Below are positions 30,010 through 39,111 of a DNA stretch of 64,000 bases, piece after piece. This DNA comes from Tessaracoccus massiliensis. GTDB lineage: Bacteria; Actinomycetota; Actinomycetes; Propionibacteriales; Propionibacteriaceae. The notes under the pieces were generated by a model. The model saw only the letters and a list, made by a program, of their open reading frames with translations, was not told the origin of the DNA and did not search any database. The stretch's first letter is position 1; each line of letters opens with the position of its first letter. The DNA is taken from the NCBI RefSeq assembly GCF_000826065.2, contig NZ_LN623543.1:536144-600143 (forward strand), written 5' to 3'. A program made the translations under genes and the position numbers.

Positions 30010-30810
30010 TTAGTGCGCCTCGGCGATCGAGGTCGACACGTACTGGGCGGTGAGAACGGTGAAGATGTAGGCCTGCAGGGCGCCGATGAACAGTTCCAGC
30101 AGCATGATGATGATGCTGAACAGGATCGAGACGCCGCCGGAGATGTTGTAGAACAGGTTGTCCTGCTGGCTCAGCAGCCAGCCGCCTCCGATGGCGAAGA
30201 CCATGACCACGAGGTGGCCGGCGAACAGGTTGGCGAACAGACGCAGCGCCAGCGTGATGGGCCGCGTGATGAACGTCGCGAGGAACTCCAGCGGGATCAC
30301 CAGCGGCAGCAGGTACCCCGGCACGCCCTCGGGAATGAGCGACTTCTTGAGGAAGCCTCTGAAGCCCCACTTCGCGAAGCCGGCGCCCACGTAGACGAAC
30401 CAGGAGAGGACGGCCAGGCCGTAGGCGAATCCGACATTCGAGAAGGCCGGGTACATGAAGAGGAAGAACTGGCCGAACCAGTTGTTGACCAGCAGGAAGC
30501 TGAACAGGCCCAGCAGGTACGGCAGGTACTTGCGGAAATCCGCGTGGAGGATGTCGCGGGCGATGCCGTTGCGCACGAACTCGTACATGTACTCGGCGAA
30601 GAACTGGCCCTTGGAGGGCTTGACCTTCAGCTTGCGTGAGGCGATCACCCACAGGATGATCACGAGCAGCGCACCGATGACGGCCTGCGCCAGCGGCTTG
30701 TTCACCCAGTCGGGCAGCACGCCCGGCCACAGGGAGTACCAGAGGAAGTCCTTGGTACCAGGAGGGGTGTAATCGCCGCCGGTCTCCAGCGGAAGAAGGC
30801 CCAGAGTCAC
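30010..30810 (-). CDS. atpB: ATP synthase F0 subunit a
   Basis: Proton half-channel subunit, 266 residues with five to six TM helices. The essential Arg lies in PITLALRLFANLFAGHLVVM (about residues 180-199); LVNNWFGQFFLFMYPAFS and the final LQAYIFTVLTAQYVSTSI are conserved. GTG start at 30810 overlaps the stop of the upstream small membrane gene. Confidence 0.95.
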   Translation of the reverse strand: MTLGLLPLETGGDYTPPGTKDFLWYSLWPGVLPDWVNKPLAQAVIGALLVIILWVIASRKLKVKPSKGQFFAEYMYEFVRNGIARDILHADFRKYLPYLLGLFSFLLVNNWFGQFFLFMYPAFSNVGFAYGLAVLSWFVYVGAGFAKWGFRGFLKKSLIPEGVPGYLLPLVIPLEFLATFITRPITLALRLFANLFAGHLVVMVFAIGGGWLLSQQDNLFYNISGGVSILFSIIIMLLELFIGALQAYIFTVLTAQYVSTSIAEAH

Positions 30811-31037
30811 GTACCGCTCCCGTATCGCTTGATGATCAGATACAAGCTGCTGAGAAGGCCCAGGATGAGCCCCACTGGCAGCAGCCAGTTGGTGTTCAGG
30901 AAATGGTCACCTACCCACCCCAGGCCCCCGTAGAAAATGATCCCTGCGAGGATGTAGGCGAGAACAGCCATACCGTCTTCGCGCCCCGTGGGGGCAGAAC
31001 GCTCTGCTCCGTTGGATGGCGTAGGTGTGGTGCCCAT
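30807..31037 (-). CDS. Small membrane protein of the atp operon (AtpZ/AtpI-like)
   Basis: A 76-residue protein with a polar N-terminus and two TM helices: AVLAYILAGIIFYGGLGWVG (about 24-43) and WLLPVGLILGLLSSLYLII (about 50-68). The AGxIxGxxxGxxxD-like first helix and the position before atpB fit the AtpZ-type proteins that accompany F0 genes. The start is uncertain: ATG 31037 is chosen for length; ATG 30971 lies just before the first helix. Confidence 0.7.
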   Translation of the reverse strand: MGTTPTPSNGAERSAPTGREDGMAVLAYILAGIIFYGGLGWVGDHFLNTNWLLPVGLILGLLSSLYLIIKRYGSGT

Positions 31038-31109
31038 GTCGGGAGTGAGCCTAGCGGAAACCGGACCGTGTTTCACATCGGCGAGAAGGCGTCCCGAAAA
31101 CCGGGGCCC

Positions 31110-31574
31110 TCAGCCCGTCGGCGGCGGCTCATACTCGCGGTCGTAGACGGGGACATGCTGTCGCGAAGCGACGAACACCACGCCGATCACCCAGGCCAGC
31201 ACGGTGCCGGCGACGCTCAGCAGCAGCCAGCCCTTCGACACGTGCGGCGCGACGGAAGGCAGGCCCAGCAGCGCCCACAGACCGGCCGCGATGCCGACCA
31301 CCCGCACGCCGTAGCTGATCATGACCAGCCCCATGCCCTGGAAGGGTTCCAACTCCGAGGCCACCACCTCGATGGCCTGGCCGATCGAGTAGAAGATCAC
31401 CACCGCGGCAAAGCCCAGCGCGGCGGTCAGCGCGGCCCCTCCCCCGCCGAGGCCCAGGGCCAGTCCGATGATCGTCAGGCCCACGACGTGGCCGCCGATG
31501 AGGCCGCCGACCATCATCTCCTTGGCCCGCCTGGTGGCCGCGGTGACGGTGCGTGCCTTGCGCGGCTCAGACAT
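31110..31574 (-). CDS. AtpI-like membrane protein
   Basis: A 154-residue protein with about four TM helices (GGLIGGHVVGLTIIGLALGL, ALGFAAVVIFYSIGQAIEV, SYGVRVVGIAAGLWALLGL, LLLSVAGTVLAWVIGVVFV). It lies between wecA and the F0 genes, as Rv1303 does in M. tuberculosis. AtpI-type proteins are thought to help assemble the c-ring or supply Mg2+; assignment here is by position and topology. Its ATG overlaps the wecA end by 8 bp. Confidence 0.75.
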   Translation of the reverse strand: MSEPRKARTVTAATRRAKEMMVGGLIGGHVVGLTIIGLALGLGGGGAALTAALGFAAVVIFYSIGQAIEVVASELEPFQGMGLVMISYGVRVVGIAAGLWALLGLPSVAPHVSKGWLLLSVAGTVLAWVIGVVFVASRQHVPVYDREYEPPPTG

Positions 31575-32715
31575 CGAGCGGCTTCTGGTCGACGACCTCG
31601 GCCTCGCGGCCTCCGATGAAGCTGGGTGCGGAGCGCACCGGCCACACCGTCAGCGCCAGCACGGTGAGCAGGCCGCCGGCCACCAGCCACACGCCGGTGG
31701 AGCGGCTCGTCAACGCGATGACCACCAGGCCCACGGAGACGACGGCGGCCCAGCCGTACATCAGCAGCACCGCTCCCCAGTGCGAATGGCCGCGGGCAAG
31801 GAGCCGGTGATGAAGGTGCTGCTTGTCGGCCTGGAACGGGTTCTGCCCGTTCCACGCGCGCCGCACCCATGCCAGCATGAGGTCGAGCAGCGGGAGTGCG
31901 AGGGCCGCGACCGGCAGCAGGATCGGCAGCAGGGCCGGGAAGGCGTCGCTGCCGCTGCCGGACAGCGCGCTCGGGTCCCACCGCCCGGTGAACGAGACGG
32001 CGCTCATCGCCATGAGGAACCCCAGCAGCATGGCGCCGGAATCCCCCATGAACATCTTGGCGGGGTGCCAGTTGTGGAACAGGAAGCCCACCGCGATGCC
32101 GCAGGTGGCCACGGTGATGAGGCTGGCCGTCGTGGCCCTGGTGAGCTCCTGCTCGTAGGCCAGGAAGTAGGTGTAGCTGAAGAACGCACCCGAACCGATG
32201 GCCACGATGCCACCTGCCAGGCCGTCCAGGCCGTCGACGAAGTTCACCGCGTTGACGCACAAGGCGATGATCAGCACCGTGATCATGATGCTGGTGGTCT
32301 CGTCGAGGCTGACGATGCGGTTGGGCAGCGGGATCCAGAAGATGCGCACGCCCGACATCACCGCGACGCCGGCCGCCATCACCTGGCCGCCGAGCTTCAC
32401 GAGCGCCGGCATGTCGTACTTGTCGTCGAGGACGCCCACCACGCAGATGACCAGGCCAGCCCAGAGCACCGCCCAGGTGTCGTGTTCGACGGTGGTGTAG
32501 CGGCCCAGGAACGGCATCTGCACCGCCACAAGCAGCGCGATGGCCAGCCCCCCGAACATCGCGATCCCCCCGAAGTACGGGATGGGATAGGTATGCACGT
32601 CACGGTTACGCACCGTGGCGAGCGCTCCCGTGGCAACCGCGATCCGCCGGCACAACCCCGACAGGAGGTAGGTGGCGCCGGCCGCGATGAACAGCACGAG
32701 GAGGTATTCGCGCAC
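31567..32715 (-). CDS. wecA: Polyprenyl-phosphate GlcNAc-1-phosphate transferase (WecA/TagO family)
   Basis: Transfers GlcNAc-1-P to decaprenyl/undecaprenyl phosphate, starting cell-wall linkage-unit synthesis. The 382-residue protein has about 10-11 TM helices. Family motifs: PYFGGIAMFGGLAIAL near the N-terminus, GVLDDKYDMP (Mg2+-binding Asp pair), NFVDGLDGLAGG, FMGDSGAMLLGF and the His-rich loop DKQHLHHRLLARGHS. GTG start at 32715 overlaps the tsaC stop by one base. Rv1302 is the positional counterpart. Confidence 0.92.
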   Translation of the reverse strand: MREYLLVLFIAAGATYLLSGLCRRIAVATGALATVRNRDVHTYPIPYFGGIAMFGGLAIALLVAVQMPFLGRYTTVEHDTWAVLWAGLVICVVGVLDDKYDMPALVKLGGQVMAAGVAVMSGVRIFWIPLPNRIVSLDETTSIMITVLIIALCVNAVNFVDGLDGLAGGIVAIGSGAFFSYTYFLAYEQELTRATTASLITVATCGIAVGFLFHNWHPAKMFMGDSGAMLLGFLMAMSAVSFTGRWDPSALSGSGSDAFPALLPILLPVAALALPLLDLMLAWVRRAWNGQNPFQADKQHLHHRLLARGHSHWGAVLLMYGWAAVVSVGLVVIALTSRSTGVWLVAGGLLTVLALTVWPVRSAPSFIGGREAEVVDQKPLDV

Positions 32716-33467
32716 TACTGCCCGTTCTCGTCGGCGGGCGTCTCAGGGGCGGGTGCCAGCTCGGTGACCGGCCCGACCTCATGGCCGAGAGCGGGTTCCG
32801 GCTGGGCGTCGGCCACCGGCAGGTCCATCACGTCAGGGGCCACCTCCCGGAGTTGCGCCATGCTCAGCGCGCCCTCACGCACGACGCGGCCCCCGGGGAA
32901 GGTGGCGAAGTCGACAATGGTGGAGGCGACTCCCCCGGCGGCGGGCCCGGCGTCGAGATAGACCGCGACCCTGTCGCCCAGCTGCTCCTTCGCCTCCCGG
33001 GCGCTCACGGCGGCGGGCTGGCCGTGCACGTTGGCTGAGCTGACTGCGAGGGGGCCGGTGCGGCGGAGGAGGGAGCGGGCGCCTTCATGATCCGGGACAC
33101 GCACCGCCACGGTGCCGCCTGTGTCCCCCAGCTCCATCCCGGCCCTCGGCTGGGCGCGCAGGATGAGCGTCAGCGCCCCGGGCCAGAACGCCTTCGCCAG
33201 GTCGGCTGCGGCCTCCGGCACTTCGTCGGCGACGGCGCGTAGCATCGACGGCTCTGCGACCAGCACCGGGGGTGGCATGTCGCGGCCGCGCTCCTTGGCG
33301 TCGAGCAGGCGCTGCACCGCGTCGCGGTTGAACGCATCGGCGCCGATGCCGTAGACGGTGTCGGTGGGCAGCACGATGCACTGGCCGTCGCGGACGGCTG
33401 CGGCAGCCTCGTTGAGGGCGCTGTCGCCGTCGTACCTGAGGTTGAAGACGCGGGCGGTTTCGGTCAC
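32715..33467 (-). CDS. tsaC: L-threonylcarbamoyladenylate synthase (TsaC/Sua5)
   Basis: Makes threonylcarbamoyl-AMP for t6A37 modification of ANN-decoding tRNAs. The 250-residue protein has the YrdC domain at about 15-210: CIVLPTDTVYGIGADAFN, PVLVAE, FWPGALTLIL, VAVRVPDH, GPLAVSSANVHGQPA and STIVDFATFPGGRVVREGAL (each under the family signature). The last 40 residues are an acidic Pro/Ala tail, not a Sua5 domain. Stop overlaps wecA start; start overlaps the prmC end by 4 bp. Confidence 0.92.
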   Translation of the reverse strand: MTETARVFNLRYDGDSALNEAAAAVRDGQCIVLPTDTVYGIGADAFNRDAVQRLLDAKERGRDMPPPVLVAEPSMLRAVADEVPEAAADLAKAFWPGALTLILRAQPRAGMELGDTGGTVAVRVPDHEGARSLLRRTGPLAVSSANVHGQPAAVSAREAKEQLGDRVAVYLDAGPAAGGVASTIVDFATFPGGRVVREGALSMAQLREVAPDVMDLPVADAQPEPALGHEVGPVTELAPAPETPADENGQ

Positions 33468-34321
33468 AGCCCAATCCTGCCACTAACGGGCGGCCGGGTC
33501 GCGGTGACGAACCGTGGGCGCCCGGTCAGGTCGTTGCGGGAGGCCACCTCCGCGAAGCCTGCCGTCTCAAAGAGTTCCACCACCGCAGGAGCGTGGGAGT
33601 CGTCGTGCTCGGTGGCCAGCAGCCCACCGGGGCGTAGGAGCCGGCGGCCCACCTCGGCCACCACCCGCAGCGCGTCGAGCCCATCGGGACCGGAGAACAG
33701 CGCGATCTCCGGATCCTGCAACACGTCGTCGGGCAGGATCTGCCGGTGTGCCTCCGGGATGTAGGGCGGGTTGGCGATCACCAGGTCGACGGTGCCGTCG
33801 AGTTCGTGGAAGGCCTCAGCCATGTCGCCCAGCAGGATGTCGACGCCGAGGCCCTCGAGGTTGCGTGCCAGGTAGGCATGAGCCTCGGGTGACAGCTCCA
33901 CCGCGTGCAGCTCGATGTGGCCCAGCTCGCGGGCCAGCGCGGCCGTGATGGCGCCGGATCCCGCACACAGCTCGACGACGCGCCGCCTATCCGACGGGCG
34001 CTCCGCGAGGCGGTCCAGCGCCCAGCCCACCATCTCCTCAGTCTCGGGGCGCGGGATGAACACACCGGGACCCACTTTGAGCGTCTCGTGGCGGAAGTAG
34101 GCCTCGCCCGTGAGGTGTTGGAGCGGCACCCCCTCCGCCCGACGCTCCGCGAGGGCGTCGATGACAGGGCGTTGGCGCTTCGACACACGAGAAATCAACA
34201 GTTGGGAGGGCTCGATGCCCAGGGCGTGCGCCACGAGAATGCGGGCCTCTGGGCCGGGGCTGGGCGACCCTGCCCTGCTGAGCCGTTCGGCGACCTCGTG
34301 GGCGACGTCCTGCGCCCTCAC
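33464..34321 (-). CDS. prmC: Release factor glutamine methyltransferase PrmC (HemK)
   Basis: Methylates the Gln of the GGQ motif in release factors. The 285-residue protein has an N-terminal helical domain (residues ~1-75, [18 protein letters not shown]) and a Rossmann methyltransferase ([16 protein letters not shown] as the SAM loop). The catalytic [11 protein letters not shown] binds the substrate Gln. Start GTG 34321 is chosen because GTGA overlaps the prfA stop; the open frame continues upstream but only as prfA shadow. Directly coupled to its substrate gene prfA. Confidence 0.93.
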   Translation of the reverse strand: MRAQDVAHEVAERLSRAGSPSPGPEARILVAHALGIEPSQLLISRVSKRQRPVIDALAERRAEGVPLQHLTGEAYFRHETLKVGPGVFIPRPETEEMVGWALDRLAERPSDRRRVVELCAGSGAITAALARELGHIELHAVELSPEAHAYLARNLEGLGVDILLGDMAEAFHELDGTVDLVIANPPYIPEAHRQILPDDVLQDPEIALFSGPDGLDALRVVAEVGRRLLRPGGLLATEHDDSHAPAVVELFETAGFAEVASRNDLTGRPRFVTATRPPVSGRIGL

Positions 34322-35385
34322 CCGCCTACCTCGGAGAGGCGTTCGGCCAGGTCCTGCTCGGCCAGCGCGTCGAGCAGCGGGGTGAGCGCCCCCTCCAGCA
34401 CGGCGTCGAGGTTGTGGGCCTTGTAGCCGATGCGGTGATCCGTGATCCGGTTCTCCGGGAAGTTGTAGGTGCGGATGCGTTCCGAGCGGTCGACGGTGCG
34501 CACCTGGGACTTGCGCGCATCTGAGGCAGCAGCGGCCGCCTCCGCCTCGGCTACCTGGATGAGGCGGGCACGCAGCATCCGCATCGCGGATTCGCGGTTC
34601 TGCAGTTGCGAACGCTCGTTCTGGCAACTGACCACCGTGCCCGTGGGCACGTGCGTGATGCGCACCGCCGAATCCGTGGTGTTGACCCCCTGGCCGCCCG
34701 GCCCGGAAGCGCGGTAGACGTCGATGCGCAGATCCTCGTCGTTGATCTCCACCTCGTCGGCCTCCACGTCCGGCATCACGAGCACGCCCGCGGCGGAGGT
34801 GTGGATGCGGCCCTGCGACTCGGTGACCGGCACACGCTGCACGCGGTGCACGCCGCCCTCGAACTTCAGCCGGCCATACGGGCCGAACTCGTGGTTGGTG
34901 CCGCCCTTGACGGCGGCGGTGACGGACTTGTAGCCGCCCAGATCCGTGTCCTGCGCGTCGAGGATCTCGATCTTCCAGCCCAGCTCCTCCGCGTAGCGGG
35001 TGTACATGCGCAGCAGGTCCCCCGCGAACAGCGCGGACTCGTCGCCGCCCTCGCCGGACTTGATCTCCAAGAGCGCGTCGGCATCATCGTTGGGGTCCCG
35101 CGGCGCGAGCAGCCGGGTGAGCTTCTCCGTGGCCGCCTCCAGCTGGGTGTCGAGATCGGCCACCTCGTCGGCGAACGACGAATCGTCGGCTGCCAACTCC
35201 GCGGCCGCCTCCCGGTCACCGGTGAGGCGGCGGAACTCGTCGATTCCCTCGACGATGGGCCGCAGCGCCGCGTAGCGACGCCCCACCCTGCGGGAGCGCC
35301 CCATGTCGGCGTGCAGCTCTGGATCAGCGAGCTGCTTCTCGAGGTCGCGGAATTCATCGATCAGCGGCTGCGCGTTCTCGAACAT
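34318..35385 (-). CDS. prfA: Peptide chain release factor 1
   Basis: Terminates translation at UAA/UAG. The 355-residue protein carries the GGQ motif in [20 protein letters not shown] (about residues 225-245). The domain-2 recognition region includes [10 protein letters not shown], and the C-terminal helix includes [16 protein letters not shown]. The stop overlaps prmC, forming the usual prfA-prmC pair. Confidence 0.96.
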   Translation of the reverse strand: MFENAQPLIDEFRDLEKQLADPELHADMGRSRRVGRRYAALRPIVEGIDEFRRLTGDREAAAELAADDSSFADEVADLDTQLEAATEKLTRLLAPRDPNDDADALLEIKSGEGGDESALFAGDLLRMYTRYAEELGWKIEILDAQDTDLGGYKSVTAAVKGGTNHEFGPYGRLKFEGGVHRVQRVPVTESQGRIHTSAAGVLVMPDVEADEVEINDEDLRIDVYRASGPGGQGVNTTDSAVRITHVPTGTVVSCQNERSQLQNRESAMRMLRARLIQVAEAEAAAAASDARKSQVRTVDRSERIRTYNFPENRITDHRIGYKAHNLDAVLEGALTPLLDALAEQDLAERLSEVGG

Positions 35386-35413
35386 GCCGGGGCTCCTGGT
35401 GGGTGTCAGCGGG

Positions 35414-35465
35414 CAAAAAGAAACGAACGCCGGTCCGGGTGGAAACCCAGAGCACGGCGTTCGTT
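35414..35465 (-). terminator. Intrinsic terminator after rpmE
   Basis: On the minus strand AACGAACGCCG pairs with CGGCGTTCGTT (11 bp). A nested CTGGGTTT/ACCCGG element lies in the loop, and the tail is TCTTTTTG. It lies 8 bp after the rpmE stop and would insulate prfA from rpmE, or limit read-through. Confidence 0.8.
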
Positions 35466-35472
35466 GCGGTGG

Positions 35473-35673
35473 CTACTTCTTGGCGTAACGCTTCTCGAAG
35501 CGGGCGACGCGGCCACCGGAGTCAAGAATCTTCTGCTTGCCGGTGTAGAACGGGTGGCACTCGGCGCACACGTCAGCGTTCAGCGTGGCGGTGGTGCTGC
35601 GGGTGGTGTACGTGTTGCCGCAGGTGCAGGTCACCGTGGCCTCGACGTAATCAGGGTGGATTCCCTGCTTCAT
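35473..35673 (-). CDS. rpmE: 50S ribosomal protein L31 (zinc-binding form)
   Basis: A 66-residue protein beginning [19 protein letters not shown], with CTCGN at 16-20 and [13 protein letters not shown] at about 36-48. The four Cys (C16, C18, C36, C39) make the C+ zinc form, which acts as a zinc store when replaced by a C- paralog in zinc starvation. AGGAG precedes the ATG at 35673. Confidence 0.97.
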   Translation of the reverse strand: MKQGIHPDYVEATVTCTCGNTYTTRSTTATLNADVCAECHPFYTGKQKILDSGGRVARFEKRYAKK

Positions 35674-35807
35674 GATGGTCTCCTAGATGTTGGTTTCGAC
35701 CGGGTCGCCTGGAGGCGGCGTGAACCGGCACAACGAGACATTATGGCACGCGCGCCCCACCATCCCCAAACCATGAGCCGCTGCCCGCGAGGCGCCACCC
35801 CGAGCCT

Positions 35808-35911
35808 GGTCCCTGAGCGTCGCCCTGCGCGACGACGCTTGTGCTGAGCCTGTCCCAGCGCGAAGCGCAGGACAGGTCGAAGCGAAGGGCACCCGCAGCC
35901 AATCTGACGCC
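35808..35911 (+). repeat. Long dispersed repeat, copy B
   Basis: About 104 bp matching copy A at 22758-22860 nearly end to end. GGTCCCTGAGC head, GACGCTTGTGCTGAGC, a CCTGTCC-CAGCGCGAAGCGCA-GGACAGG stem-loop that is more perfect than in copy A, GTCGAAGCGAAGGGC and a diverged tail CCCGCAGCCAATCTGACGCC. Located between rpmE and rho. Confidence 0.88.
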
Positions 35912-35940
35912 TGATGCCACCGGTGGTCGCCGCTGTCTCT

Positions 35941-36272
35941 GATGGGAGCCTTCGCCGGCCACGCAGAAGGCGGTCACTCTGTGGTGCTGCTCCCACAACC
36001 GCCACCGCCGGCACCGCTCAGGCGGCACCGGCGGTGACGGTCCGACGCGACACGCGCCATGCGACTAACCGTCCTGTGCGGGCGTGGTCTTGAGCACGCT
36101 CAGCAGGATGGGGGCCTTCGCCGGCCCCGCAGAAGGCGGTCACTCTGTGGTGCTGCTCCCACACCCGCCACCGCCGGCACCGCTCAGGCGGCACCGGCGG
36201 TGACGGTCCGACGCGACACGCGCCATGCGACTAACCGTCCTGTGCGGGCGTGGTCTTGAGCACGCTCAGCAG
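35941..36272. repeat. 166-bp tandem duplication covering the 3' end of rho and its terminator-like hairpin
   Basis: Bases 35941-36106 repeat as 36107-36272 with three mismatches. Each copy holds the last about 14 codons and stop of rho in reverse (true stop at 36231, copy at 36065). Each also has a CACCGCCGG...CCGGCGGTG hairpin with an inner CCGC/GCGG stem (36169-36202 and 36003-36036). The rho frame is intact. Transcripts leaving rho meet the hairpin twice. Confidence 0.93.
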
Positions 36273-38048
36273 GAAGTCGTGATTGCTCTCGGTCTTGCTC
36301 ATGCGACCCTTCAGAGTCTCGAGCGCCGACTGGTCGTCGAGGCCGGACAGGGCGCGGCGGAGCTTCCAGATGATGCCCAGCTCGTCGCGCTTGAGCAGCA
36401 GTTCCTCGCGGCGGGTGCCCGACGCGTCCACGTCGATCGCCGGGAAGATGCGCTTGTCCGCCAGCTCGCGGCGCAGACGCAGCTCCATGTTGCCGGTGCC
36501 CTTGAACTCCTCGAAGATGACCTCGTCCATCTTGGAGCCGGTCTCGATGAGCGCGGTGGCCAGGATGGTCAGCGAGCCGCCGTCCTCGATGTTGCGGGCC
36601 GCGCCGAAGAACTTCTTCGGCGGGTACAGCGCTGCGGAGTCGACGCCGCCGGAGAGGATGCGGCCCGACGCGGGGGCAGCCAGGTTGTAGGCGCGACCTA
36701 GGCGGGTGATGCCGTCGAGCAGTACGACGACGTCGTGGCCCAGCTCGACGAGACGCTTGGCGCGCTCGATGGCCAGCTCGGAGATCATCGTGTGATCCTC
36801 AGCCGGGCGGTCGAACGTGGAGGCGATGACCTCGCCGGAGACCGTGCGCTGGAAATCCGTGACTTCCTCGGGACGCTCATCGACGAGGACGACCATCAGG
36901 TGCACCTCGGGGTTGTTGGCGGCGATCGCGTTGGCGATGGCCTGCATGATCATCGTCTTACCGGCCTTGGGCGGCGAGACGATGAGGCCTCGCTGGCCCT
37001 TGCCGATGGGCGAGACCATGTCGATGATGCGACCGGTGAGGTTGGCCTGCACCGTCTCGAGGCGCAGCCGCTCCTGCGGGTACAGCGGGGTCAGCTTCTG
37101 GAACTCGGGACGGCCCTTGGCCTGCTCCGGATCAGCGCCGTTGACCGTGTCGAGGCGCACCAGCGGCTGGAACTTCTCCTTGCGCTCGTTCTCCCGCGCC
37201 ACACGGACAGCGCCGGTGATCACGTCGCCGCGACGCAGCCCGTAGCGACGCACGGTGGACATGGAGAGGTAGGCGTCCGCAGGGCCGGGGAGGTAGCCGG
37301 TGGTGCGGACGAAGGCGTAGTTGTCGCGGATGTCGACGATGCCGGAGATGTTGGCCAGCACGTCGTCCTCGGAGACGGTGGGCTCGGCCTCCATGTTGCC
37401 CATGCCCTGGCCGCCGCGGCCCCCGCCGCCCTGGCGACGCTGGTTCCGGTCACGGTTGCGACGGCGACGGCTGCGGCGCGAACCGCCCTGGTCGTCGTCG
37501 TAGCTGCTGGGATCGATGGTCACCGAGCGCGACTGGCCGCCGTTGTTCTGCTCAGGCTGCTGGTTGCCCTGCTCGCGCTGGCCGCCCTGGCCACCGCCCA
37601 TGGCGGCCTCCAGCAGTTCGCCCACCTCCTCGACGACCTCGGGGTTGGGCTGGCGGTCACGGTCGCGGCCGCGACGACGGCGGTTGCGGCCGCCCTCGGC
37701 CTGCTGCTGACCGTTGTTCTGGTTGTGCTGGTTGTTCTGCTGCTGATCGCTCTGCTGGTTGCCCTGCTGCTGATCGGTCTGCTGCTGGGAGTTGTCGTCG
37801 TCCTTCTGGCGACGACGCCCCCGGGTGCGCTCCTCGGCCGGCGGCTGCGCGTCAGCGGGCAGCTCAGCCTGGGCGGGACGTTCGGTGCGCTCGGTGCGCT
37901 GGCGGGCGGGGCGATTGCCACCCTGATTCTGGATCGCGGAGACGAGGTCTGCCTTGCGCATGCCAGAGGTGCCCTTGATGCCCAGCCCGGTCGCGACTTG
38001 CTTGAGTTCGACCAACTTCATGCTGGACAGGTCAACGGATTCGCTCAA
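36231..38048 (-). CDS. rho: Transcription termination factor Rho with a long Q/N- and Arg-rich insertion
   Basis: Hexameric RNA helicase. TTG start at 38048 behind GGAAGG. Residues 1-45 form the Rho_N domain ([20 protein letters not shown]). Residues about 46-220 are an insertion: an Arg/Pro/Glu part, a Q/N tract at 86-116 (23 of 31 residues Gln or Asn), Arg-rich blocks at 121-132 and 189-213, and Gly-rich patches. Then the cold-shock RNA-binding domain ([20 protein letters not shown]) and RecA-like ATPase with Walker [22 protein letters not shown], and [13 protein letters not shown]. 605 residues against 419 in E. coli. Actinobacterial Rho insertions are known to bind RNA. Confidence 0.96.
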   Translation of the reverse strand: MSESVDLSSMKLVELKQVATGLGIKGTSGMRKADLVSAIQNQGGNRPARQRTERTERPAQAELPADAQPPAEERTRGRRRQKDDDNSQQQTDQQQGNQQSDQQQNNQHNQNNGQQQAEGGRNRRRRGRDRDRQPNPEVVEEVGELLEAAMGGGQGGQREQGNQQPEQNNGGQSRSVTIDPSSYDDDQGGSRRSRRRRNRDRNQRRQGGGGRGGQGMGNMEAEPTVSEDDVLANISGIVDIRDNYAFVRTTGYLPGPADAYLSMSTVRRYGLRRGDVITGAVRVARENERKEKFQPLVRLDTVNGADPEQAKGRPEFQKLTPLYPQERLRLETVQANLTGRIIDMVSPIGKGQRGLIVSPPKAGKTMIMQAIANAIAANNPEVHLMVVLVDERPEEVTDFQRTVSGEVIASTFDRPAEDHTMISELAIERAKRLVELGHDVVVLLDGITRLGRAYNLAAPASGRILSGGVDSAALYPPKKFFGAARNIEDGGSLTILATALIETGSKMDEVIFEEFKGTGNMELRLRRELADKRIFPAIDVDASGTRREELLLKRDELGIIWKLRRALSGLDDQSALETLKGRMSKTESNHDFLLSVLKTTPAQDG

Positions 38049-38225
38049 AACGAGTTTCCTTCCAAAGAGCCGGGCGCGCAGTAATGGTCAATGCGCCGAC
38101 GGCGTCAAAATGATGGGACCCACTCAGCGGCTGAAACTGCGGCATCCAACACCCGCGACAGCGCCTTCTTCGGTGAGCCACTCATCAGGCTAGCAAGAAA
38201 TGGGCACAGATACCAACGTTTCGGT

Positions 38226-39110
38226 TCAGCGCAGTTCGACTCCCCCGGCCGGGCGGAGGTGCCGCACAGCGAATCCGGGGGTGTCGACGGCGTCGATGCC
38301 GGCCAACTGCTCGTCGAGGCCCACGGCGATCACCGTGGGGCCGGCCCCGGAGATGGCAGCCGGGATCCCAGCCTCGCGCAGCCGCAGCATGAGGTCATAG
38401 CTGGCGGCCATCATGGGCGCCCGGTACTGCTGGTGCAGCAGGTCGGCAGTGGCGTCGAACAGCAGATCTGGACGCTTCGTCAGCGCCAACGGCAGGACGG
38501 CCGCCGCGATGGCCTGCGACACCGCGTCTGCGCGCGAGACGGTATCGGGCAGCACCGCGCGGGCGTCGTCGGTCTTCGATTCGGTGGCTGGTACGTAGGC
38601 CACGGCCCGGAAGCTGTCCGCCAGGGGGAGCTGCACCAGCGAGACCTTCCCCGCCCTGGCCCACGCGAGGATCGCGCCACCCCAGACGGCGGCCCCGGCA
38701 TTGTCAGGGTGCCCCTCCGCCTCGTGGGCGAGGCGGGTGATGGCCGGGCGGTCGATGGGCTCACCGGGGTGGGCGATGCCCCACGCCAGCGTCAGGCCGG
38801 CCACGATCGCGGAGGCCGACGAGCCCAGCCCCCTCGAGTGCGGGATGGTGTTGTGCGCGCTCAGACGCAGGCCGGGCGCGTCGCCGCCCCATTCCTGCAA
38901 TCCGCGGCTGATCGAACGCACGACGAGGTGCCGCTCGTCGGTGGGCACCTGGTGGGCGCCCTCCCCCGTGACTGCGATCTCGAGACCCGGTTCGTCGAGC
39001 ACGTCGAGCGTCAGTTCGTCGAACCAGTCGAATGCCATGCCCACGCAGTCGAAGCCGGAGCCCAGGTTCGCCGTCGTGGCGGGCACCCGGACGGTCAGGC
39101 GCCGAGGCAC
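38226..39110 (-). CDS. thrB: Homoserine kinase
   Basis: Phosphorylates homoserine for threonine synthesis. The GHMP kinase of about 294 residues begins RLTVRVPATTANLGSGFDCVG; the ATP loop is HSRGLGSSASAIVAGL at about 87-102, and the C-terminal GAGPTVIAVG is the third motif. GTG 39110, one base after the hom stop, is preferred; TTG 39125 is an upstream alternative. thrC, normally between hom and thrB (as in M. tuberculosis), is missing here. Confidence 0.92.
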   Translation of the reverse strand: MPRRLTVRVPATTANLGSGFDCVGMAFDWFDELTLDVLDEPGLEIAVTGEGAHQVPTDERHLVVRSISRGLQEWGGDAPGLRLSAHNTIPHSRGLGSSASAIVAGLTLAWGIAHPGEPIDRPAITRLAHEAEGHPDNAGAAVWGGAILAWARAGKVSLVQLPLADSFRAVAYVPATESKTDDARAVLPDTVSRADAVSQAIAAAVLPLALTKRPDLLFDATADLLHQQYRAPMMAASYDLMLRLREAGIPAAISGAGPTVIAVGLDEQLAGIDAVDTPGFAVRHLRPAGGVELR

Positions 39111-39111
39111 C

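Noticed and set aside
36735-38084. 449-codon plus-strand ORF opposite rho
   Set aside because: Long Val/Leu-rich stretch is the reverse complement of the Q/N tract; not a membrane protein gene.
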